A program made the translations under genes and the position numbers. The notes under the pieces are model-generated. The model did no database searches, had not been told where the DNA came from, and saw only the letters and a program-made list of their open reading frames with translations. Below are positions 1 to 5,636 of a stretch of DNA of 5,973 nucleotides, one piece after another. Numbering within the stretch: position 1 is the first letter of the stretch; each line of letters starts with the position of its first letter. Origin of the DNA: Ruminococcus sp. UBA3387 (GTDB taxonomy: Bacteria > Bacillota > Clostridia > Oscillospirales > Ruminococcaceae); NCBI GenBank assembly GCA_002358895.1, contig DEPR01000023.1, positions 5,927 to 11,899 on the forward strand, in the 5' to 3' direction.

Positions 1-2
1 TT

Positions 3-431
3 GGAAATATTATCACTGCTATTCTTTTGTATAATGTTTCTGCTCTTTCAAGAGATGCAAAGATTTACACTAAAATTTATGATGACAGGCTTGAGCATTG
101 TCAGGGAAATCCTCTCAACAAAAGCCATACTTATATTACGTTTTATTATGAGGATGCAGTTGAGTCTTTTCAGGACAGTAATGGCAATTTAATCGTTAAG
201 CTTAAAGATAATTACAGAACAGAAGCATATCTTGAAAACGAAAAAGAAAAAAAAGAATTGTTTCTTAAAGATAATCTGCTTAAACTAAAGTTTCAGGACA
301 CAAAGGCAAAATTGTTTCTGATTAATAATCTGTATGAACAGATAAAATATCCTCACAAAGAATATAATATAATTGAAGATGAGGAAGATGAAGACGACAA
401 ATGGGACCCGTTGCACAAGCACGGGCTGTAA
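3..431 (+). CDS. C-terminal part of an unrecognised protein (5' end outside window)
   Basis: The frame is open from base 3 to a TAA at 429-431, giving 142 visible residues. There is no in-frame ATG. The only candidate start, TTG at 27, lacks a ribosome binding site at a sensible distance, so I treat this as the tail of a longer protein. The first visible residues (GNIITAILLYNV) are hydrophobic and could be the end of a membrane segment. The middle is rich in alternating hydrophobic and aromatic residues (YITFYYEDAV, NLIVKLKD), suggesting beta strands, and is followed by a Lys/Glu-rich helix-like stretch. The tail is strongly acidic (EDEEDEDDK) and ends WDPLHKHGL. A membrane-anchored PH-like (YcxB-type) domain is a weak guess from the strand pattern only. 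I do not recognise the family and assign no function. It ends before the pheST promoter and appears transcriptionally separate from it, although no clear terminator follows. Confidence 0.7.
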   Translation, partial: GNIITAILLYNVSALSRDAKIYTKIYDDRLEHCQGNPLNKSHTYITFYYEDAVESFQDSNGNLIVKLKDNYRTEAYLENEKEKKELFLKDNLLKLKFQDTKAKLFLINNLYEQIKYPHKEYNIIEDEEDEDDKWDPLHKHGL

Positions 432-453
432 ATGTAAAATTTGTATGAACTGC

Positions 454-482
454 TTGCAAGTTATAATTGAATATGATATACT
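454..482 (+). promoter_or_regulatory. Sigma-A type promoter of the pheST T-box transcript
   Basis: There is a -35 box TTGCAA at 454-459, a 17-base spacer, and a -10 box TATACT at 477-482 preceded by TG at 474-475 (extended -10, TGaTATACT). The predicted transcription start, about 7 bases downstream near 489, falls where the first paired bases of T-box Stem I begin (490). This independent agreement is the main reason for confidence. It is inferred from sequence alone. Confidence 0.82.
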
Positions 483-673
483 AAATCTAAACACGATGAC
501 CAAGAGAGTAAGCCGATTTAATGAATTCCAGAGAGAGTGGCAACGCATTGCGTTTTCTGTAAGCTGACTTATTTCAAAATCTGCCGAAGTTCACTTGCGA
601 GTGGTTATGCCGAATTACAGTAAGCATAAACGTCAATCTGCGTTAAAGATACGGGAGTGTTGGCTCTTAGGCT

Positions 674-712
674 AATAGGTGGTATAAGCAAGATTTATGT
701 CTTGTCCTGATT
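674..712 (+). promoter_or_regulatory. T-box core and antiterminator helix
   Basis: AATAGG (674-679) can pair with CCT-g-ATT (706-712, G709 bulged), and GCAAG (688-692) with CTTGT (701-705, one G-U pair). Between them is a bulge starting TGGT (680-683). TGGT is complementary to the ACCA 3' end of an uncharged tRNA with A73, as expected for tRNA-Phe. The core reads AGGTGGTATAAGC, where the family consensus is close to AGGGTGGNACCGCG. The TGGN is kept, but the ACCGCG half is replaced by an A/T-rich version with matching changes in its partner strand. The same CTTGTCCTGA bases form the 5' arm of the terminator, so the two folds exclude each other. Confidence 0.82.
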
Positions 713-733
713 AGTTCGGGACAAGGCTTTTTT
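699..733 (+). terminator. T-box-controlled intrinsic terminator ahead of pheS
   Basis: A 12-bp stem pairs 699-710 (GTCTTGTCCTGA) with 716-727 (TCGGGACAAGGC), closing a 5-base loop (TTAGT). It is followed by six T (728-733). It contains two G-U pairs and no mismatches. It should form when charged tRNA-Phe fails to stabilise the antiterminator, stopping transcription 38 bases before the pheS start. Confidence 0.93.
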
Positions 734-770
734 ATTTATAAAGATTGTCCACAAAAAATGAAAGGATTGA

Positions 771-1796
771 ATGAAAATGAAAGAACAGCTGAAAAGCATT
801 GAAATCCGTGCTAAAGAAGAGCTGGAGAAAATCTCAGACCCGAAACTTCTTGAAGATTTCAGAGTAAAGTTTTTGGGCAAAAAAGGTGAAATCACAGGTA
901 TATTAAAACAGATGGGCAAGCTTTCTGCAGAAGAAAGACCAATTATCGGTCAGCTTGCAAACTCTGTTCGTGCTGACATTGAAAATGCCATTGCTCAGCG
1001 TCAGGCTGAAATCAAATCCGCACTTGCATCAAAACGTCTTGCATCAGAAACTATTGACGTTACACTTCCCGGTAAGGAGCAGAAAATCGGTAAGCCTCAT
1101 CCACTGAACGCAGTACTTAAAGAGGTTGAAGAAGTATTTCTCGGTATGGGATTTGACATTGTTGAAGGTCCCGAGGTTGAAACAGACCACTACTGCTTTG
1201 AAGCACTGAATATGCCTAAGCATCACCCTGCAAGAGATACTCAGGACACTTTCTATATCAACGAAAATGTTGTTCTCAGAACTCAGACTTCAAGCGTACA
1301 GATTCGTACAATGGAAAAGATGAAGCCACCAATCAGAATTATCTCACCCGGCAGAGTTTATCGTTCTGACGCAGTTGACGCTACCCACTCACCTCTTTTC
1401 CATCAGATTGAGGGCCTTGTTATTGATAAGGGTATCACAATGAGTGATTTGAAAGGTACACTTGAATTACTTATGAAACGTCTTTACGGCGAGGACGCTA
1501 AAATCAGACTTCGTCCACACCACTTCCCATACACAGAGCCATCTGCTGAAGTTGACCTTATGTGCTTCAACTGCCACGGCAAGGGCTGTTCAATGTGCAA
1601 GAATGAAGGCTATGTTGAGCTTCTCGGTGCCGGTATGGTTCACCCTAAGGTTCTTGAAGGCTGTGGAATTGACCCTGACGTTTACAGCGGTTTTGCATTC
1701 GGTATAGGTCTTGAACGTATCACTATGGGCAGATACAGCATTAATGATATGCGTCTGCTCTATGAAAACGATATGAGATTTCTCGGTCAGTTTTAA
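771..1796 (+). CDS. pheS: Phenylalanyl-tRNA synthetase alpha subunit
   Basis: This is the catalytic subunit of the (alpha-beta)2 cytoplasmic enzyme that joins L-Phe to tRNA-Phe with ATP. It has 341 residues, near the usual bacterial 320-350. Residues 1-90 are the charged N-terminal coiled coil that contacts tRNA. The class II core runs from about 105. The motif 1 region is [14 protein letters not shown] (110-123). Motif 2 contains R195 and R198 (GRVYRSD) and then FHQIEG (210-215). Motif 3 is FGIGLERI with R316. Four cysteines (C265-x2-C268-x4-C273-x2-C276) form a zinc-ribbon-like insertion, which I recall in other Gram-positive PheS proteins. A309 matches E. coli A294 of the Phe-binding pocket, so the wild-type Ala is kept. 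The start is ambiguous: ATG 771 is 4 bases, and ATG 777 is 10 bases, after the AAAGGA at 761-766. The choice changes only two residues. Expression is under the T-box, and pheT follows after 19 bases. Confidence 0.98.
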   Translation: MKMKEQLKSIEIRAKEELEKISDPKLLEDFRVKFLGKKGEITGILKQMGKLSAEERPIIGQLANSVRADIENAIAQRQAEIKSALASKRLASETIDVTLPGKEQKIGKPHPLNAVLKEVEEVFLGMGFDIVEGPEVETDHYCFEALNMPKHHPARDTQDTFYINENVVLRTQTSSVQIRTMEKMKPPIRIISPGRVYRSDAVDATHSPLFHQIEGLVIDKGITMSDLKGTLELLMKRLYGEDAKIRLRPHHFPYTEPSAEVDLMCFNCHGKGCSMCKNEGYVELLGAGMVHPKVLEGCGIDPDVYSGFAFGIGLERITMGRYSINDMRLLYENDMRFLGQF

Positions 1797-1815
1797 TCGG
1801 TAAGGAGGTTTTAAT

Positions 1816-4218
1816 ATGGATTTGTCAATGAAATGGCTTGCAGACTATGTTGACTGTGGCTGTGATATAAAAGAATTTTGTGCAGGAATGACAATGTCAG
1901 GCTCTAAGGTTGAAAGCTTTGAGGCCGAAGGCGAAGAAATCTCCAATGTTGTTGTAGGTAAGCTTCTCGAAGTTGTTCCTCATCAGGACTCTGACCATCT
2001 TGTTGTATGTCAGGTGGACGTAGGAGGAGAAGCACCTATTCAGATTGTAACAGGTGCACCTAATGTTTCAGCAGGTGATTATGTTCCTGTTGCACTTCAC
2101 GGTTCTACACTTCCAGGTGGAATTAAGATTAAAAAAGGTAAGCTGAGAGGCGTTGAAAGCAACGGTATGCTCTGCTCTCTGGGTGAGCTTGGTCTTACAG
2201 TAAACGACTTCCCTTACGCTATTGAAGACGGCATTTTCCTTTTGGGAGATGACTGCGACCTTACTCTCGGTAAAGATATTAAAGAAGCAATCGGACTTAA
2301 CGACACAAAGGTTGAATTTGAAATCACTTCAAACAGACCTGACTGTATGTCTGTACTTGGTCTTGCCCGTGAAGCTGCTGCAACATTTAACGTACCATTC
2401 AATGTTAAGACACCTGAATACAAGGGTATTGACGAAAATATAAATGAAATGCTCTCAGTTAAGGTTGAAAACAAGGAGCTTTGCCCAAGATATATGGCAG
2501 GTATCGTTAAAAACGTAAGAACAAAGCCATCGCCACGTTGGCTGAGAGAAAGACTTCGTGCTTGCGGTGTGCGTCCTATCAACAATTTTGTAGACATCAC
2601 AAACTTTGTAATGCTTGAATATGGTCATCCAATGCACGCATTCGACCTGCGTTATGTTGACGGCAATTCAATTATTGTGCGAAATGCTAAGGCTGGCGAA
2701 AAAATTACTACTCTTGACGGCATTGAACGTGAGCTTTCTGAAGAAATGCTGGTTATTGCTGATGCCAACAAGCCTGTTGCAGTTGCGGGTGTAATGGGTG
2801 GCGAATACAGCGGAATTATGGAAGATACTACTACTGTTGTATTTGAGTCAGCTTGCTTTGACGGTGCATCTGTCAGAACAACAGCAAAGAAGCTTGGAAT
2901 GAGAACCGAAGCTTCTGCAAGATATGAAAAAGGTCTTAACCCTAACAATGCTTATGACGCACTTATGAGAGCATTCCAGCTTGTTGAAGAGCTTGATGCA
3001 GGTGATGTTGTTAAGACCGTTATTGACGCTGATTATGGCAGCAAGGAACACGCAACTGTTGATTTTGACCCTGATTGGATAAATAACTTTCTCGGCACAG
3101 ATATTCCTGAAGCTGAAATGGTTGAATATCTCACACGTCTTGGTTTTGAAATCAATGACGGCAAGGTTATATCACCATTCTACAGAATTGACATAGAATG
3201 CAAGGCAGATATTGCAGAAGAAGTTGCAAGAATCTATGGCTATGATAATCTTCCCGGTACTTTGATAGCAGGCGTTGCCGAAGCTAAAAAGACACCTGTA
3301 CAGAAGTTTGAGGAATCCGTTGTTAATGCTATGCTTTCAATGGGTGTAAACCAGATTTCTACTTTCTCTTTCGTTTCACCTAAATATTTTGATAAAATCA
3401 ATCTTCCAAAGGACTCAAAGCTGAGAAATACTGTAGTTATCACAAACCCACTGGGTGAAGATACAAGTGTTATGAGAACTACAATTCTGCCATCAGTTTG
3501 CGAGGTTCTTTCAAGAAACTACAACTACAGAAACGCTGAATGTGCTGTTTTTGAGCTTGCAAATGAATATATTCCGATCGAAGGAGAAATTCTCCCTGTT
3601 GAGCCTCATCGCCTTGGTATAGGTATGTATGGAAGTGATGATGTAGATTTCTACAGTATCAAGGGTATCGTTGAAGGACTTATGGACAAGCTTGGTGCTA
3701 AAAATGTTGAATTCGACAGACCTGATGAAAATACAATTTTTGATGAAGTTGCTTCATTCCACCCAGGCAGAGTTGCTGTTGTTAAGGTTGACGGAGTTGA
3801 AATGGGTATTTTCGGTGAACTTCACCCAGATGTACTTGATAACTATTCAATCGGTACAAGAGCTTATGCAGGTAAAATTAATGTAACAGAGCTTATTGGC
3901 AGTTGTGAGCCTCAAAAGACTTACAAGCCTCTGCCTAAGTTCCCTGCTACAACACGAGACCTTTCACTTATCTGTGATGATGACGTGCCTGTAGCTAAAA
4001 TCGAAAAGGCTATAAAGGGTGCAGTAGGCAGTATTCTTGAAAAGGTAACTTTGTTTGACGTATACAAAGGTAAGCAGATTGAAGAAGGCAAAAAGTCAGT
4101 TTCATATTCAATTTCAATGAGATCACACGACGGTACTCTCACAGATGAGCAGGCTGACAAGGCTATGAACAAAGCACTTAAAGCACTTGAGGAAATAAAT
4201 GTTTCGTTAAGAGTGTAA
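1816..4218 (+). CDS. pheT: Phenylalanyl-tRNA synthetase beta subunit
   Basis: This is the partner of PheS and provides tRNA binding and editing of mischarged Tyr-tRNA-Phe. At 800 residues it is full bacterial length. Domains in order are as follows. The N-terminal B1 part is followed by an EMAP/Trbp-like OB-fold tRNA-binding domain (about 42-150, with VVVGKLLEVVPH and GMLCSLGELGL). The B3/B4 editing region spans about 210-375 (NNFVDITNFVMLEYGHPMHAFD split across 256-277, AVAGVMGGEYSG 322-333, RYEKGL 369-374). The B5 domain spans about 405-480 and ends YGYDNLP (474-480). The catalytic-like core spans about 490-690 (NPLGEDTSVMRT 544-555, FHPGRVA 648-654). The C-terminal FDX-ACB anticodon-binding domain spans about 707-800 (KFPATTRDLSLI at 708-719). 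TAAGGAGGT at 1801-1809 places the start at ATG 1816 with good spacing. It is cotranscribed with pheS, and no frameshift or missing domain is visible. Confidence 0.98.
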   Translation: MDLSMKWLADYVDCGCDIKEFCAGMTMSGSKVESFEAEGEEISNVVVGKLLEVVPHQDSDHLVVCQVDVGGEAPIQIVTGAPNVSAGDYVPVALHGSTLPGGIKIKKGKLRGVESNGMLCSLGELGLTVNDFPYAIEDGIFLLGDDCDLTLGKDIKEAIGLNDTKVEFEITSNRPDCMSVLGLAREAAATFNVPFNVKTPEYKGIDENINEMLSVKVENKELCPRYMAGIVKNVRTKPSPRWLRERLRACGVRPINNFVDITNFVMLEYGHPMHAFDLRYVDGNSIIVRNAKAGEKITTLDGIERELSEEMLVIADANKPVAVAGVMGGEYSGIMEDTTTVVFESACFDGASVRTTAKKLGMRTEASARYEKGLNPNNAYDALMRAFQLVEELDAGDVVKTVIDADYGSKEHATVDFDPDWINNFLGTDIPEAEMVEYLTRLGFEINDGKVISPFYRIDIECKADIAEEVARIYGYDNLPGTLIAGVAEAKKTPVQKFEESVVNAMLSMGVNQISTFSFVSPKYFDKINLPKDSKLRNTVVITNPLGEDTSVMRTTILPSVCEVLSRNYNYRNAECAVFELANEYIPIEGEILPVEPHRLGIGMYGSDDVDFYSIKGIVEGLMDKLGAKNVEFDRPDENTIFDEVASFHPGRVAVVKVDGVEMGIFGELHPDVLDNYSIGTRAYAGKINVTELIGSCEPQKTYKPLPKFPATTRDLSLICDDDVPVAKIEKAIKGAVGSILEKVTLFDVYKGKQIEEGKKSVSYSISMRSHDGTLTDEQADKAMNKALKALEEINVSLRV

Positions 4219-4268
4219 ATAAACTGCCTCTGACTTTGTGTAAATTGTATGAAAATTTTAAAAGGGGC

Positions 4269-4297
4269 TTGTTATTTTCAAATAAATGAGTTATAAT
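4269..4297 (+). promoter_or_regulatory. Sigma-A type promoter of ireB
   Basis: There is a -35 box TTGTTA (4269-4274), a 17-base spacer, and a perfect -10 box TATAAT (4292-4297). The predicted start is near 4304, giving a leader of about 43 bases before the ireB ATG. The pheT-ireB gap (4219-4346) holds no strong terminator for pheST. The only weak stem candidate is GCCTC (4226-4230) with GGGGC (4264-4268), which has a long loop and no T-run. Confidence 0.75.
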
Positions 4298-4346
4298 AAT
4301 TATGTTGATATAACAGGCATAGATTTTTTGACGAGGAGATGAGCTT

Positions 4347-4592
4347 ATGCTGGAACGCACAATGGAATTTTCAGTACCACACGACAAGGATAGTGAGCTG
4401 AAAAGAAATCTTACGGTTATTTATGACGCTTTGAAAGAAAAGGGCTATAACCCGATTAACCAGATTGTTGGTTATATTCTTTCTGAAGACCCGACGTACA
4501 TAACAACATACAACAATGCAAGAAGCTTAATCCGTCATATTGACAGAGACGAACTATTACAGGAATTAGTTAAGTCTTATCTTCAGGCATAA
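4347..4592 (+). CDS. ireB: IreB family (UPF0297/DUF965) regulatory phosphoprotein
   Basis: This is a small 81-residue cytoplasmic protein, typical for the family (B. subtilis YrzL, E. faecalis IreB). In E. faecalis, IreB is phosphorylated on N-terminal threonines by the PASTA kinase IreK and affects cephalosporin resistance. The biochemical role elsewhere is little known. The family signature is clear: [17 protein letters not shown] (residues 32-48) and [15 protein letters not shown] (54-68), then a C-terminal helix. The ATG at 4347 is supported by GAGGAG at 4333-4338, 8 bases upstream. The alternative ATG at 4362 would lose Thr5, which by my remembered alignment falls at one of the phosphorylated threonines of IreB (T-x-x-F context). 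In many Firmicutes this gene sits next to alaS or ruvX (yqgF); here it lies between pheT and a hydrolase gene. It has its own promoter and terminator, so it may be a single-gene unit with readthrough downstream. Confidence 0.95.
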   Translation: MLERTMEFSVPHDKDSELKRNLTVIYDALKEKGYNPINQIVGYILSEDPTYITTYNNARSLIRHIDRDELLQELVKSYLQA

Positions 4593-4598
4593 TAAATC

Positions 4599-4632
4599 AG
4601 GCAGAAAGTGAAGTTTCGCTTTCTGCCTTTTT
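4599..4632 (+). terminator. Intrinsic terminator after ireB
   Basis: A 13-bp stem pairs 4599-4611 (AGGCAGAAAGTGA) with 4616-4628 (TCGCTTTCTGCCT), with one U-G pair and a 4-base loop (AGTT). It is followed by T at 4629-4632, so the T-run including the last stem base is five. It starts 6 bases after the ireB stop and ends 16 bases before the next start codon. Confidence 0.92.
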
Positions 4633-4648
4633 ATAAAGTGAGGTTAAT

Positions 4649-5635
4649 ATGTTCAAAAAATTATTTTCTCTTTATTCTGCAACAATTCTGGCTTTTACTT
4701 TAACTATACCTGCATTTGCTGAAACAACCTATCGTACTGTTTCGGTTGATGCTCCTCCTAAGTTGCTTATTCTCGGCGACTCTATAGCTTCGGGCTATGG
4801 ACTTGAAGGATATGATATGGGAAAAGAAAGCTGTAATTCCTACGGGAACCAGCTGGCATCACTATATAATGAAGCTCTTGACGGTATGACAGACTTCAGG
4901 CTTGATAATCTTGCCATTGACGGTCAGACTTCAACCGAACTGTTGCAAAGGCTAAACAATGGTCTGTACGATGAACAGCTGAAACACGCAGATGTTGTTG
5001 TTCTCTCAATCGGCGGAAATGACCTGCTGAGTGTTCTTTGGAACGCCTTTGAAAAACACAAGGACAAGGAAAATCTGAATATAAAAGAGCTTTACAACAC
5101 ACTTGTTGGTCTCAATGGAGATATTAACAACATTCTCGATACTTTTGAAAGCAATCTTGTTGAAATAGCGTCTCTTATCGACAACAGAAGTGAGGCTGTG
5201 CTGGTTGTTCAGACACTTTATAATCCATTTAATCAGATGAATGACAAGATACCTGTAAAGGACTTTACAGAAGAAAAGATTATCGGGCTTAATGAAGTTA
5301 TCACCACACACAAAGATGATGATAAAATCGGATATGTTGTAGCTGATGTCCACGCTGAATTTGTTGATAAAGCCAATGAACTGACAAACATCACAAAGCT
5401 TGACATTCACCCTAATCAAGATGGGCATAACCTTATTTTTCAGGTAGTTGACAAGGCTATAAGAACTCAGGAGTATAGTTATACTGAAGCTATAGAAAGC
5501 CAGCCCGTTGTTGCAAACATTGTAGAAAAAGGAAACGACAAACTGCTTTTTGCGCTTATAGGATTTCTTGCAATTCTTGCAACGATTGTAATAATTATAT
5601 TCAGAATTAAATCTACAAAACGAAAGGACTCTTGA
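4649..5635 (+). CDS. Secreted, membrane-anchored SGNH/GDSL-family hydrolase
   Basis: This is a 328-residue predicted esterase/lipase-type enzyme acting outside the membrane. The N-terminus is a classical signal peptide: FKK, a hydrophobic core, and cleavage expected after AFA (22-24). SGNH blocks are visible. Block I is LILGDSIASGYGL with nucleophile S45. Block II has G92 (AIDGQTS). Block III is SIGGNDLL with N124. Block V is LDIHPNQDGH with D252 and H254. Together these give the full Ser-Gly-Asn-His set. Residues 299-318 form a hydrophobic C-terminal membrane segment followed by basic RIKSTKRKDS, predicting an extracellular catalytic domain with the tail inside. The substrate is unknown; lipids, cell-wall or glycan acyl groups are all possible for this family. 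GTGAGG (4638-4643) is the ribosome binding site. The ireB terminator lies just upstream with no room for a separate promoter after it. The gene ends one base before the yfcE start, suggesting coupled translation. Confidence 0.92.
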   Translation: MFKKLFSLYSATILAFTLTIPAFAETTYRTVSVDAPPKLLILGDSIASGYGLEGYDMGKESCNSYGNQLASLYNEALDGMTDFRLDNLAIDGQTSTELLQRLNNGLYDEQLKHADVVVLSIGGNDLLSVLWNAFEKHKDKENLNIKELYNTLVGLNGDINNILDTFESNLVEIASLIDNRSEAVLVVQTLYNPFNQMNDKIPVKDFTEEKIIGLNEVITTHKDDDKIGYVVADVHAEFVDKANELTNITKLDIHPNQDGHNLIFQVVDKAIRTQEYSYTEAIESQPVVANIVEKGNDKLLFALIGFLAILATIVIIIFRIKSTKRKDS

Positions 5636-5636
5636 T

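Larger units (their letters stand above)
489..733 (+). ncRNA. T-box leader (tRNA-Phe-sensing riboswitch) of pheST
   Basis: T-box leaders bind a specific tRNA and terminate transcription unless that tRNA is uncharged. Visible parts, in order, are as follows. Basal Stem I pairs AACAC (490-494) with GTGGTT (601-606, one extra G), with the GATGA motif (495-499) and CGA (598-600) placed like the K-turn/GA motif. CAAG (501-504) pairs with CTTG (594-597). A specifier loop has AGTA (507-510) opposite GAA (586-588), like the loop E motif, followed by the specifier TTC (Phe) at 590-592 and the usual purine (A593). GATTT (515-519) pairs with AAATC (577-581). An AGAGAG element lies at 530-537 and an apical hairpin at 542-554. 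A further hairpin pairs TATGC (606-610) with GCATA (624-628), and a short Stem III candidate spans 653-668. The T-box core and the antiterminator/terminator pair follow. The distal Stem I fold could not be fully resolved by eye. Confidence 0.9.

Noticed and set aside
1..192. Alternative + strand frame at the left edge beginning with TTG
   Set aside because: The competing frame stays open to 431 and gives a protein-like composition with a plausible charged tail; this one ends at 192 and looks like noise.
373..567. A 64-codon + strand frame running over the pheS promoter and T-box
   Set aside because: It overlaps the end of the left gene in another frame and then the promoter and structured leader, and has no recognisable protein features.
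573..575. A second TTC in the T-box as the specifier codon
   Set aside because: It lacks the preceding GAA loop-E bases and lies on the wrong side of the GATTT/AAATC helix. The TTC at 590-592 fits better. Either would indicate Phe.
758..802. A 14-codon leader peptide starting at ATG 758, overlapping pheS
   Set aside because: It has no ribosome binding site and no run of Phe codons, and control is already explained by the T-box.
2214..2600. A 128-codon open frame on the - strand inside pheT
   Set aside because: It is antisense to well-conserved PheT sequence, with Ser/Leu-rich composition and no supporting signal.
4226..4268. A terminator after pheT using GCCTC and GGGGC
   Set aside because: It has only five pairs including a G-U, a 33-base loop, and no following T-run.
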